Source: Bin5 sp965200685 (GTDB lineage Bacteria > Chloroflexota > Anaerolineae > Caldilineales > Caldilineaceae). Taken from it: a DNA stretch of 64,000 nt. Both the position numbers and the translations under genes were made by a program. The stretch spans positions 2,666,001 to 2,730,000 of the forward strand of contig OZ241379.1 of assembly GCA_965200685.1 (NCBI GenBank), given 5' to 3'. Positions 7,974-19,694 of this stretch are shown one piece after another. How positions within the stretch are numbered: position 1 is the first letter of the stretch; every line of letters starts with the position of its first letter. The notes under the pieces are model-generated. The model saw only the letters and a list, made by a program, of their open reading frames with translations, had not been told where the DNA came from and ran no database searches.

Positions 7974-8831
7974 TCATGAACAACAATAGCCAGTGCAGTT
8001 ACAGGCCACATTGGTCATGGCAGGTATCTTATCAAGACAGCAGGCGTCAGGCAACATCATCGCGCCAGTGGATGTCTCCAAAATGTGGAGATGCGTTCCG
8101 TAGGCCAGACTGAGCATTTCGGTGGTGAGCAACGCCTGAGGCGGGCCATCTGCCAGCAGCCGTCGGTTGAGCAGAAGCACCCGGTCATACAATGCAGCTT
8201 GGTTGAGGTCATGGGTGGCGACGATTATGCCAACACCTCTTTGCCGTAGCCGCTGTAGAATATTTCGCACTGCCTCTTGGCTGGCTACATCCAGCCCGGT
8301 CAGTGGCTCATCCAGCAACAACAGTTCCGCCTCCTGGGCTAGGGCCCGGGCTAGGAATACCCGCTGCTGCTGGCCGGCGGATAGCTCACCGATCTGGCGG
8401 TTCGCCAATCCAATCATCTCCACCTCGGCCAGGGCCTTCTCCACCAGCCCATGATCTCTCTGGCCTGCTCGGCGGAAGAAACCGATTTTGGCAACTCGTC
8501 CCATCAGCACCACATCTCGTACAGTCACGGGGAAATGCCAGTCGATGCTGTTGCGCTGGGGTACATATCCAATGCAGATGTGTTCCCCTGGCCCACTACC
8601 GTAGATGCGTACCTGTCCTTGGGACGGTTTGACCGTGCCGACGAGGAGATGAAAAAGAGTGCTTTTGCCGGCACCGTTCGGCCCGACAATCGCCACCTGC
8701 TCTCCGGCATGTAGGGTGAAGGATATCTCTTCAAGGGCGGTGATGCCAGGGTAGCGAGCGAATACAGTGTCCAGTTCGACGGTCGCTGCCCCCTCATGAT
8801 GTAGCGGCGGCTGACGGGTCAATCGTTGCAT
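7974..8831 (-). CDS. Metal-type ABC transporter ATP-binding protein with Cys-rich tail
   Basis: This 285-residue ABC ATPase has Walker A GPNGAGKST (50-58), signature LSAGQ (150-154), Walker B LLLLDEP (D174/E175) and the H-loop ATHD. The Q-loop region VPQRNSIDWHFPVTVRDVVLMGR is characteristic of Mn/Zn/Fe (MntB/TroB/ZnuC-type) ATPases. No permease or binding-protein gene lies next to it. The last 24 residues add six Cys (264, 265, 277, 279, 283, 284) beyond the usual C-terminus; part of this tail is encoded by a copy of the dispersed element (7989-8008). ATG at 8831 has a GAGGA site. Confidence 0.88.
   Translation of the reverse strand: MQRLTRQPPLHHEGAATVELDTVFARYPGITALEEISFTLHAGEQVAIVGPNGAGKSTLFHLLVGTVKPSQGQVRIYGSGPGEHICIGYVPQRNSIDWHFPVTVRDVVLMGRVAKIGFFRRAGQRDHGLVEKALAEVEMIGLANRQIGELSAGQQQRVFLARALAQEAELLLLDEPLTGLDVASQEAVRNILQRLRQRGVGIIVATHDLNQAALYDRVLLLNRRLLADGPPQALLTTEMLSLAYGTHLHILETSTGAMMLPDACCLDKIPAMTNVACNCTGYCCS
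7989..8008. repeat. Dispersed element copy inside the ABC ATPase 3' end
   Basis: GCCAGTGCAGTTACAGGCCA matches the family. Read on the minus strand in frame, it supplies the Cys-Asn-Cys-Thr-Gly residues near the ATPase C-terminus. Confidence 0.4.
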
Positions 8832-8848
8832 GGCGAAATCCTCTTACA

Positions 8849-8940
8849 TAGTGTAGTAGTGACCAGTATAACACCAGTAGTCAATGACCTATAATTGCAG
8901 CCTGTTGGGATGTCACTGGTTATTGGTGTTTCCAGTTACG
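8849..8940. repeat. Composite dispersed element
   Basis: Repeated GACCAGT, ACCAGTAGTCA, ATTGCAG and CACTGGTTA motifs form imperfect inverted repeats in the gap between the transporter and ABC ATPase genes. They resemble the elements at 19371 and 42431. Confidence 0.4.
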
Positions 8941-9627
8941 GTCCGGCGCCAGATAGATCAAAGGCATGCTGACGAGGGTTATGCTGTATTTTACCAACAG
9001 GTTGAAGACAAAAATCTCCCAGGTTACAGCCCAGGAATCGACAAATTGCACGCCTAGGAAGACGAACGGCGAAAAGGCGAAAAGCACGAAAATGAGATTG
9101 TCAATGGGCACACTGACCGAGTTGCTGACCAGCACCCGCAGCCATTGCCAACGAGTCGTGACCCGAGTGACAAACAGATGATAGACTTCTGTATCGGTCA
9201 ACTCGCTGACCACTTCGGCGATGATTGAGGCGAAAACGATCCGCCACAGAGGTGCGAAGATCACTGCAAATTCGCTACCGCCAAAGGAGTTCGGATCGCT
9301 GGGTACGGCCGCTGTCCACATAAGATAGAGGACCATTGCCAGATTGATGATGCCGGCTGTGATGATCAACACTTGGGCGTTCCTTTTGCCCAGGGATTTA
9401 TGTACTAAGTCCCGCAGGGTGAAGGTAAGGGGATAGATGAAAGTGCCCATATCCACGGCCAGGCCGGCGATCATGCCGATCTTCAGGCTGGCGATGTCGG
9501 CCACCATCTGGGCTGCGATGTACACGGCGATGAGCATGACCGCGCCCTTGGCCACAATTGTAGCTGAAAGATGCGAATTGGAACGGCGCGTTGAAGGGCC
9601 GAGGTTTGTTGGAATGTGAACAGACAC
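8920..9627 (-). CDS. yhhQ: VUT-family queuosine precursor transporter
   Basis: A 235-residue integral membrane protein with about six hydrophobic helices, matching the VUT/YhhQ family that imports queuosine precursors (preQ0/preQ1 in E. coli). Family-typical stretches include KIGMIAGLAVDMGTFIYPLTFTLRDLVHKSLGKRNA and the later SELTDTEVYHL...VSNSVSVPIDNLIF. The start is GTG at 9627 with a GGAG site ~10 nt upstream. It diverges from carB. No preQ1 riboswitch could be recognised in its 5' region. E. coli naming is by family only. Confidence 0.85.
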   Translation of the reverse strand: MSVHIPTNLGPSTRRSNSHLSATIVAKGAVMLIAVYIAAQMVADIASLKIGMIAGLAVDMGTFIYPLTFTLRDLVHKSLGKRNAQVLIITAGIINLAMVLYLMWTAAVPSDPNSFGGSEFAVIFAPLWRIVFASIIAEVVSELTDTEVYHLFVTRVTTRWQWLRVLVSNSVSVPIDNLIFVLFAFSPFVFLGVQFVDSWAVTWEIFVFNLLVKYSITLVSMPLIYLAPDRNWKHQ

Positions 9628-9728
9628 GATACAATCTCCAATCAGGATTTACATTTGATAACTTGTCTGAACTAGGATGAAAGGATTCATAGCATTCTAA
9701 TCATCCTTGAATTATACTCTAGTTTTTC

Positions 9729-9749
9729 GTAACTGCAGTGAACTGGCCA
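9729..9749. repeat. Dispersed AACTGCAGT element upstream of carB
   Basis: GTAACTGCAGTGAACTGGCCA lies ~50 bp upstream of the carB ATG, just downstream of a TATACT (9713-9718) that could be a -10 box for carB; no convincing -35 was found. Confidence 0.45.
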
Positions 9750-9799
9750 TGAGAAACTGGGGGAAGCGACCACTGGTGTACATTCGTGGAGCGAAACTT

Positions 9800-13258
<3,459 letters not shown>

Positions 13259-13615
13259 AAGTGACTATGGTGGAAATCCCAATGTCTCACTAGGCTGTAA
13301 GCGGTCCCTAGCTAGGGGACGCGGCCCTTTCCGCGCCGCATAGACAGCAAGACAACGCCACACCGACATACAATCCGCCTATACCGCTACTGCATCAGAA
13401 GATAGCCTTTTGCGGGCTTGCAGAACAATCGTGTTTTCGGTATGATCGTTTGTAACCCCAAGATTTGATGTTTTGCGCCGTTCATTGCAGTTGCCAGCCG
13501 GCCAAGGGGTGCAACGATCAAACATGCTGCGTGATGTAGGTCGTGCAGCCAGCAAAATTGAGCAGTCTGTTTGCCGCACATGCGGCGGCAAATCCATCCC
13601 ATCAGGAGATAGCCG
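13259..13615. other. 357-bp intergenic region after carB
   Basis: It contains a small GC hairpin (GTCCC...GGGAC, 13304-13320) followed by a second GC-rich inverted repeat, a possible but weak carB terminator without a T-run. A dispersed-element half-site (13483-13504, CATTGCAGTTGCCAGCC) follows. The ribosome site of the RraA-like gene is at 13604-13608. Open frames here are short and look spurious. Confidence 0.5.
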
Positions 13616-14353
13616 ATGACTGAACGCTCGTATACACCGGTCCATGTATCCCAAGACATTTTAGACCGCTTCAAGAAGCTGCCGGTGGCGACGGTATGGC
13701 ACTCTGTGCATAAGTATGCCGGGGTGCCTCTGCCCTTTATGGTAAATGTACGCCCCTGTACGCCGGGCCAGCCGTTGGCCGCGCGTGCCCGTACTCTGCG
13801 CTATCTGCCGCCCCGTCCGGACCTGCAGGCGGAGGTGCAGATCGGCGAAAATTCACCAGAATATACAGCCATGGCCCGTTGCGGCCCCGGCGATGTGCTG
13901 GTAGCAGATGTGATGGGCGATGCCCGCCCCTGCATTTTCGGGGATGTCAAGGCCCTGCAATTGAAGATGAACAACGCCGATGGGGTCGTCACCGATGGAG
14001 GCATTCGGGACTTGGATATTATGGTGCAGGAGGAGTACGGGCTGATCATTTATGCCCGAGAGCGAACGCCCCACGGCGGTGTTCCTTATGCCATCCCCGC
14101 GGAGGAGAATGTGGACGTGCAATGTGGTGGCGCGCTGGTGCGGCCCGGTGATGTATTGGTCGGGGATAATGATGGCGTGGTGGTGGTACCCTCCTGGTTT
14201 GCGGAGGAGTGTGCCGAATTGACGGAGGTACATGAAGAAGCGGAGGCCCAAATCAAGGAGCGGATTCTGGCAGAAGGGGTTGTGCCCGGCAAATACTATC
14301 CGCCACCGCCGGAGATGCTGGCGGCCTTGCGGGCTGCGTGTAAGAAAGGCTAA
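13616..14353 (+). CDS. RraA-family protein (aldolase/decarboxylase-like)
   Basis: A 245-residue protein of the RraA / 4-hydroxy-4-methyl-2-oxoglutarate aldolase fold. The family core is visible as GDVLVADVMGDA, then GVVTDGGIRDLDIM, which carries the Arg-Asp pair used in substrate and metal binding, and VRPGDVLVGDNDGVVVVP. Members include oxaloacetate decarboxylase / HMG aldolases and the RNase E inhibitor RraA; in this context a catabolic lyase is more likely. ATG at 13616 follows AGGAG at 13604. It leads an apparent operon with the amidohydrolase and Rieske genes. Confidence 0.88.
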   Translation: MTERSYTPVHVSQDILDRFKKLPVATVWHSVHKYAGVPLPFMVNVRPCTPGQPLAARARTLRYLPPRPDLQAEVQIGENSPEYTAMARCGPGDVLVADVMGDARPCIFGDVKALQLKMNNADGVVTDGGIRDLDIMVQEEYGLIIYARERTPHGGVPYAIPAEENVDVQCGGALVRPGDVLVGDNDGVVVVPSWFAEECAELTEVHEEAEAQIKERILAEGVVPGKYYPPPPEMLAALRAACKKG

Positions 14354-14425
14354 CAACAGCAGTGGCAGTTATCGGCCCCTGCTATGCACATGCGTTGCAC
14401 CAACTTGTTGGGCAAGGAGCGAACA

Positions 14426-15625
14426 ATGACAACTTTGGTGATGGACCGACCGAGGAGCGAGCAAGCGGACTCCTATATGCCGGGCATCGCAGCACCTTTT
14501 GAAAAAGAAGCGACCAAGACCCGGCAGCGGATTATTGATTGCGATGTGCATCACAATCTAGCGGATAAGGAGGCACTGTTCCCCTATCTGCCACGGCAGT
14601 ATGTGGAGCAGATCAAAGATTTTGGTACCATGTCGCCTGGGGTAGGCTATACAAATATGCCAGGCGGCGGCGCGCGCCATGACCTATGGACCGGCGTAGA
14701 GGGAGAACGCAACCCGTCAACAGTCCCTGCGGTTTGCATTGAAAAGCATCTGGACTACTATGACATTGATATGGCCGTTCTGACCGGCGGCCCCTATGGT
14801 ATGGCTGTACACCCGACCGTGGACTATGCCGCGGCCTTTTGTCGGGCGTTTAATGATTGGACACTGGAAGAGTGGGTGGCGAAGGATGAGCGCCTGTGGG
14901 CCTCAATTCACATCGCACCCGCGGACCCTCAACAGGCGGTGGCGGAGATCGAGCGTCTGGGGGATCATCCCCGGGTGGCCCAGGTGCTGATGCCGGCCGG
15001 CTCGCTGCATCCCTTCGGCAACCGTATCTATCACCCGATTTACGAGGCCTGTGAGCGGCATGGCTTGCCTGTGTGTGTGCATTTCGGCGGAGAGGGCGCG
15101 GGGTTCTCCGCGCCACCGACGGCAGCCGGCTACCCTACGTATTATCTGGAAATGCGTATGGCCCGTCCACAGATCGCAATGGCCCATACAACCAGCCTGA
15201 TCTGCGAGGGCGTCTTTGAGAAGTTCCCCAACTTCAAGTTCCTGTTCATTGAGCATGATGTCTTTTGGGTGCCGGGGCTGATGTGGCATATGGACGCGGA
15301 TTGGAAGAGCCTGCGGGACTACACACCATGGGTGAAGCGGTTGCCCAGTGACTATCTGCGGGAACACATCCGCTTCGGCTCCCAACCCTTCCCCAACGCG
15401 CCGGACCGTCAGGCTCTGCTGACGTTCCTAGAGTGGCTCCACGCGGATGAGGTGATGATTTTCGCCAGCGATTATCCCCATTGGGATTGGGACGAGCCCA
15501 GCACATTTTTGCGCGGATTCGAGCAGACGTTCCGAGATCGGGTGATGTACGAGAACGCGCTGGAATTATACGGAATGAGCCAGACCGTCAATGGGGCGGA
15601 AACCATAACCCGGCGAACAGAGTGA
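14426..15625 (+). CDS. Amidohydrolase family 2 (ACMSD-like TIM-barrel)
   Basis: A 399-residue metal-dependent hydrolase or decarboxylase. The IDCDVHHN motif near residue 40 supplies N-terminal metal ligands. CVHFGGEG, MAHTTSL, FLFIEHDVFW and ASDYPHWDWDEP mark further barrel-strand ligands and the conserved Asp. The amidohydrolase-2 family includes aminocarboxymuconate-semialdehyde decarboxylase and related aromatic/dicarboxylic acid decarboxylases. ATG 14426 was chosen over an in-frame ATG 14 codons upstream because AAGGAG sits 7-8 nt before it. Its stop TGA overlaps the ATG of the Rieske gene, implying translational coupling. Confidence 0.88.
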   Translation: MTTLVMDRPRSEQADSYMPGIAAPFEKEATKTRQRIIDCDVHHNLADKEALFPYLPRQYVEQIKDFGTMSPGVGYTNMPGGGARHDLWTGVEGERNPSTVPAVCIEKHLDYYDIDMAVLTGGPYGMAVHPTVDYAAAFCRAFNDWTLEEWVAKDERLWASIHIAPADPQQAVAEIERLGDHPRVAQVLMPAGSLHPFGNRIYHPIYEACERHGLPVCVHFGGEGAGFSAPPTAAGYPTYYLEMRMARPQIAMAHTTSLICEGVFEKFPNFKFLFIEHDVFWVPGLMWHMDADWKSLRDYTPWVKRLPSDYLREHIRFGSQPFPNAPDRQALLTFLEWLHADEVMIFASDYPHWDWDEPSTFLRGFEQTFRDRVMYENALELYGMSQTVNGAETITRRTE

Positions 15626-15975
15626 TGCCCAAACATATCATTGCTACGACAGATGAAATCCCGCCCGCTGGCCGCAAGATCGTGACTGTCAAAGGGCGGG
15701 AGATCGGGGTCTTCAATCTCAATGGGACATATTACGCCCTGCGTAACATCTGCCCTCACCGCACAGGTCCACTCTGTCGGGGCCGGGTCCGTCCGCTTGT
15801 GCTGCCCGAGGGCATGACCGATATGAAATACGAGCGGGAGGGCGAGATCCTCAAATGCCCTTGGCACCAGTGGGAGTTCGACATCAAAAGCGGCCAGGCC
15901 CTCTATGATCCCCAACTCCGAGTGCGGACATATCGGGTAGAGGTGGAGGATGAGAAGATCGTATTGTATGTGTGA
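15625..15975 (+). CDS. Rieske [2Fe-2S] ferredoxin-like protein
   Basis: A 116-residue soluble protein with a complete Rieske cluster site, CPH (C43/H45) and CPWH (C78/H81), in the usual order. The insertion between the two boxes (~30 residues) is longer than in minimal Rieske ferredoxins. It has no membrane anchor or catalytic oxygenase domain, so it would pass electrons to a partner. Start ATG at 15625 overlaps the amidohydrolase stop (GTGATG), so the two are probably made together. It may serve an oxygenase or redox step in the same pathway; no oxygenase alpha subunit is present nearby. Confidence 0.9.
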   Translation: MPKHIIATTDEIPPAGRKIVTVKGREIGVFNLNGTYYALRNICPHRTGPLCRGRVRPLVLPEGMTDMKYEREGEILKCPWHQWEFDIKSGQALYDPQLRVRTYRVEVEDEKIVLYV

Positions 15976-16136
15976 GAGACAGTAACTACGGAGGCGTGCA
16001 GGAGAATCTTCAGAATACAAGCTGATAGCTCGGTCAACGCTTTCAGATGTCAAATTACCCGGAGGCTGACGGACGCCGAGGAGACGTCTCTCCTAGTATT
16101 GTCCGCCAATAAAAATTTGTGCGCCTCTTTAAGGAC

Positions 16137-17966
16137 TTACCGTTCCTCCCAGTCTCTGGGTCCGTCATTGTAATTCTCGACTGACATGCCTAGCGAGAAC
16201 AGGTCTTTTTTTCTGGGTATATTTTTGCCCATCGCCGATTCGATGGCCTGTAGAAGTTTCTCACCTCGGATCTTAAAGAACTCCCCGAAATCATCTTCCC
16301 GAAGTGCATGTGCAGGTATGCGATGTGATTCCAGTATCTCATCCATCTGGGCAGTGTTGATGCCGGCATCCTGCTGGAGTTCCTTCAGGTAGCTAGAAGG
16401 TGCCTGCCCACCAATGCTCCGATTCGTGCTCGCTGACAGTGCTGTCTTATTGATGATGATATTGAAGATTTCTGATTCGATTTCTTGCTCTTTGCACCAA
16501 GCTTGGGGAAATATGTGGTGTATGTCAATATTATCGTCAAAGAAGATATGTTCCTCAACAATGGAGCGGCCTGTGAGGAAATCGCGACTTCCTTCACGCA
16601 TGAGCAGCGCGTGTACTCCCTTATAAGCGGCACTGTTGCGCGTTCTGAGCGTCCGTAGCCGGTTCGGCTGGAAGTTGGCATCCCGGATTGTTGTTGGCTC
16701 ATCTGCACTCCCTCTGACCCAGGCTGTCACTTCAGGCAGGTCTCTGGCGAGCAGAGTATCGGTGGAGCTGCTGTACATCTCGCCGAAGACTCCGCACCAG
16801 TACCAGCGAGCTATCTTCTGTCGTGCGCCTTCCGTATCAGCTTCGCTACCTAAGGCTGCCAGAATCGCTGCTATTGACACTACCTGCGGCCGGTATGGTA
16901 GGTCTTTGGCTTTGAATATCTTCTGCCCGTGAAGGAAATGGGCAGCCTTGATGAATCCTTCTTGAACTCGGTCGGCCCAATCTTTATATTCTTCTAAAGT
17001 CAGCCGTAGGATATCACGACGCTTGCAACTTATCATCACTCCGCTAGAACGCTCTTTGGTCGCAAGCAGTGTGAGGGCTTGCAAGAAGTGGTCGCTCTGT
17101 ACATCATGCAGGACCGGATGCCCTTTTTTGAGGTGCTCTTCATGAGTAGACCAATCTTCGCGCAGTTGGAAGTTGTCTGCCGCAAAGGAGGCTGTCAGCA
17201 ACTCGAACACAGTAAGTGAAACACCCCCAGTATTCACTTTTTCAAAGACAAGGCATACTGCCTCCTTGGGCGTGTTTTTGTCGAGTTTGATGACTGGAAT
17301 CTGATAGTTTTCGAAGCACTTTATTACCTTATAATAAAAGTCTCTACTCAGGTTCGACTTGTCGTTCGACTTGTCGGCATCGTGCTGCCAATATTTGTTG
17401 TATTCAAGGTCCCACTCTCTGGAATTAAAAATGTCATGCAGCGGGAACATGTCATTTTTGTATTCGTTTTCAGACGACGAGAGGTCATGAGTCACTTCGC
17501 CGCGGAAGGTCTTTAACAGTTTGTCTTCAGGTACTGAGACAACAGCCTCTTCACGGTCTGCATCTTTTTCAAGGCATTTTTTCATGTCTAGGTAGTACCA
17601 TCGACGTACTTCCTTGCCCTTGGCATCCCAAGTCTTGACAGGTTGCTTTGTCATCAAGGACTGAAACAAGGAGGTAAGACGCTGCTGGCCGTCTAGGATC
17701 AGGGTTGCAGGGTCTTTATTTCTAAGGCTTGGATCAGTTCCTTCGATAGGACGAGGCTTGAAACGGACATCTTCACCACCGTTCTCCAGTGTCATCACCG
17801 CTCCTATGGGGAACGACTGTGAGATACTAGCGATCAGGCTCTTGATATGCTCGTCGTCCCACACCCAGCCCCGCTGGAAATCGGGAAGCTGCATATCTCC
17901 AGTGGATGCGTCGCTGAGCATTTGTTGAAGAGAGTTCTTTGTGCTGTCAAAATTGGTAACGTTCAT
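16137..17966 (-). CDS. GmrSD-like DUF262/DUF1524 protein
   Basis: A 609-residue protein. The N-terminal DUF262 (ParB/sulfiredoxin-like) domain carries the nucleotide-binding motif LDGQQRLTSL (D92-R96) and FQRGWVWDD near residue 30. The C-terminal DUF1524 domain has an HNH-type nuclease core DIHHIFPQAW (H483/H484) with downstream N and K (NKTALS, ~506). This order is that of GmrS+GmrD fused in one chain, the type IV restriction architecture that cuts modified DNA; other DUF262/DUF1524 proteins act in phage defence. ATG 17966 has a CAGGAG site. It stands alone between a metabolic operon and an MFS gene, with lower GC than its neighbours, suggesting acquisition. Confidence 0.9.
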   Translation of the reverse strand: MNVTNFDSTKNSLQQMLSDASTGDMQLPDFQRGWVWDDEHIKSLIASISQSFPIGAVMTLENGGEDVRFKPRPIEGTDPSLRNKDPATLILDGQQRLTSLFQSLMTKQPVKTWDAKGKEVRRWYYLDMKKCLEKDADREEAVVSVPEDKLLKTFRGEVTHDLSSSENEYKNDMFPLHDIFNSREWDLEYNKYWQHDADKSNDKSNLSRDFYYKVIKCFENYQIPVIKLDKNTPKEAVCLVFEKVNTGGVSLTVFELLTASFAADNFQLREDWSTHEEHLKKGHPVLHDVQSDHFLQALTLLATKERSSGVMISCKRRDILRLTLEEYKDWADRVQEGFIKAAHFLHGQKIFKAKDLPYRPQVVSIAAILAALGSEADTEGARQKIARWYWCGVFGEMYSSSTDTLLARDLPEVTAWVRGSADEPTTIRDANFQPNRLRTLRTRNSAAYKGVHALLMREGSRDFLTGRSIVEEHIFFDDNIDIHHIFPQAWCKEQEIESEIFNIIINKTALSASTNRSIGGQAPSSYLKELQQDAGINTAQMDEILESHRIPAHALREDDFGEFFKIRGEKLLQAIESAMGKNIPRKKDLFSLGMSVENYNDGPRDWEER

Positions 17967-18112
17967 CTGTATTTCTCCTGAATTCAGTCAATGCAGCTGG
18001 CAGTTTTGAGGCAGATAAATTTCCGTAAGGTTGACAAGCCATTTCTTGTCGTGATTATAGCCTACTCTCGCATTCATCCGAAAACTTCTGTTATTAAGGG
18101 GGCATTCTGACG

Positions 18113-19348
18113 CTATTCTGTTTCCGCCTTCGCCTCATGCAGTGCGCCGATGCGTAGGAGCTGCGGTGCTAGGGCGGCCGCGCCGGCCACGACCAGAAGC
18201 GTGCCGACCCCCCCGCTGACTACGGAAAAGACCGGCCCAAACCATTGGGCGACCAGCCCTGATTCAAAGCCGCCTAGTTCATTGGACGCGCCGATGAAAA
18301 TGCTGCTGACCGCAGATACCCGGCCGCGCATGCGGTCCGGTGTCAAGAGCTGGGTGAGGGTCTGGCGCACTACCATGCTGATGTTGTCCAGCGCGCCGGT
18401 GAGAAAGAGCATGGCCCATGAAACGTAGAAATTTTCCGAGAAGCCGAACAGGATGGTTGCCACGCCAAAGCCGGCCACTGCCAGCAGGAGTGTGTACCCG
18501 GCCCGTTTCATCGGCGGCAGATAGACCAGCGCGATCGCCATACAGAACGCGCCCACAGACGGCGCGGCCCGTAGATAGCCAAACCCTGTCGCGCCTACCT
18601 GTAGAATGTCCTCGGCGAAGATGGGCAGCAGATAGACTGCTCCACCCAACAGAACTGCGAACAGATCCAGGGACATGAGCGTGACCAGAATGCGTTTCTC
18701 CCACACGAACTGCAGCCCGGCCAGCAGGGTACGCATGGTGGCCGGCTCCGGCTGATTTTGGCTGGGTCGAAAGCGAAAGCGGGTGAGGAGGAGGGCGAAC
18801 AAGAGGGAGCTGCCGGCGGCAATGACATAGGCACTGGGCACATTGATGGCAATGACAAAGCCGCCAATGGCCGGCCCAGCGACTGAGGCGATGTGCATGA
18901 GGCTGGTGGTCCAGGTGACCGCGTTGGGAAAGGCTTCCGCGGGCACCAGTTGGGGCAGCAGGGCCACCCGGGCCGGGCGGCCCACTGTCACTGCAGTTGC
19001 GTCCACAAAAAGCAGCACATACATCCACGAGACCGGCCCTTGTGTGGCGGAAAAGGCGGCCAGGGCCAGGGATGTGGAGGTCATTCCCAGCAGGCTGAAG
19101 ATGACCAGCCGCCGACGCTCAAAGCGGTCTGCCAAGAGGCCAGCAGGGAGGGCCAGGATCATCATCGGCAGGGCCTGGGCCAGGCCCACCAGCCCCAGGG
19201 AGAGAGCTTCACCGGTGCGCTGGTACATCTCCCAGCCAATGGCCACGCTCTGCATGCGCGTTCCAATCATCGCCAGCAGCCAGCCAAGCACGTACATGCG
19301 ATAGTCGCGCACGCGGAATGCCGCGTAGGGATCATGGGAACGGGACAA
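18113..19348 (-). CDS. MFS transporter (EntS-like exporter family)
   Basis: A 411-residue protein with about twelve hydrophobic helices. The loop motif GLLADRFERRRLVI after helix 2 is the MFS motif A. Overall layout and the phrase NAVTWTTSLMHIASVAGPAIGGFVI fit the MFS_3 exporter group (enterobactin exporter and macrolide-efflux relatives). Substrate unknown. The start appears to be TTG at 19348 with GGAGA about 8 nt upstream; no better ATG is near. A composite dispersed element lies immediately upstream (19371-19405). Confidence 0.85.
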   Translation of the reverse strand: MSRSHDPYAAFRVRDYRMYVLGWLLAMIGTRMQSVAIGWEMYQRTGEALSLGLVGLAQALPMMILALPAGLLADRFERRRLVIFSLLGMTSTSLALAAFSATQGPVSWMYVLLFVDATAVTVGRPARVALLPQLVPAEAFPNAVTWTTSLMHIASVAGPAIGGFVIAINVPSAYVIAAGSSLLFALLLTRFRFRPSQNQPEPATMRTLLAGLQFVWEKRILVTLMSLDLFAVLLGGAVYLLPIFAEDILQVGATGFGYLRAAPSVGAFCMAIALVYLPPMKRAGYTLLLAVAGFGVATILFGFSENFYVSWAMLFLTGALDNISMVVRQTLTQLLTPDRMRGRVSAVSSIFIGASNELGGFESGLVAQWFGPVFSVVSGGVGTLLVVAGAAALAPQLLRIGALHEAKAETE

Positions 19349-19370
19349 GGAAACGTCTCCGGTCAGCCCA

Positions 19371-19405
19371 AGACCAGTAGCCAGTGATCACTGGTCCCTG
19401 CAATT
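19371..19405. repeat. Dispersed element, CCAGTGATCACTGG palindrome
   Basis: A perfect 14-bp palindrome flanked by ACCAGTAG and CTGCAATT. It sits between the MFS start and the stop of the 78-aa gene, whose TAA touches its edge. Confidence 0.5.
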
Positions 19406-19640
19406 AGATGTCCAGCAGATAGCGATGTGCTTCGTTCATGCGCTCGTACAAAGCCGGCGTGATGTATTCCTGCTGGACAAGCTGTTGGGGCTGGTCCAGC
19501 AGGGTGTAGGAGAGATGCAGCACCCGCCGCCGTTTGCCACTGACATTGCATGTGCCTTTTCCCTGTAAATCCTGATACTGCTGCGCGCAGAGGGTCTGGT
19601 CGTTGACACCCAGTTGAGAAAGAGCTTCGGCTGTGTTCAC
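19404..19640 (-). CDS. Small hypothetical protein downstream of tldE
   Basis: A 78-residue basic protein (…SGKRRRVLHLSYTLLDQPQQLVQQEYITPALYERM…), no membrane segment, one Cys pair (residues ~18 and ~31). The start is taken as GTG 19640 because AGGAAA precedes it. The longer frame up to 19694 would be read through a copy of the dispersed element. It is probably the last gene of the tldD-tldE transcript. Family not recognised. Confidence 0.55.
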   Translation of the reverse strand: MNTAEALSQLGVNDQTLCAQQYQDLQGKGTCNVSGKRRRVLHLSYTLLDQPQQLVQQEYITPALYERMNEAHRYLLDI

Positions 19641-19651
19641 GCTTGAATTTC

Positions 19652-19694
19652 CTATCGTAACGGCAGTGGTTCGTGGCGAGTAACTGCTCTCCAC
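19652..19694. repeat. Dispersed element (GTGGTTCGT...GAGTAACTG type)
   Basis: AACGGCAGTGGTTCGTGGCG followed by AGTAACTGCTCTCC resembles the copies at 38975 and 49005. It fills the gap between tldE and the 78-aa gene. Confidence 0.5.

Noticed and set aside
9628..9706. preQ1 riboswitch upstream of the queuosine transporter
   Set aside because: I looked for the compact preQ1-I hairpin and A-rich tail on the minus strand and could not find a convincing match.
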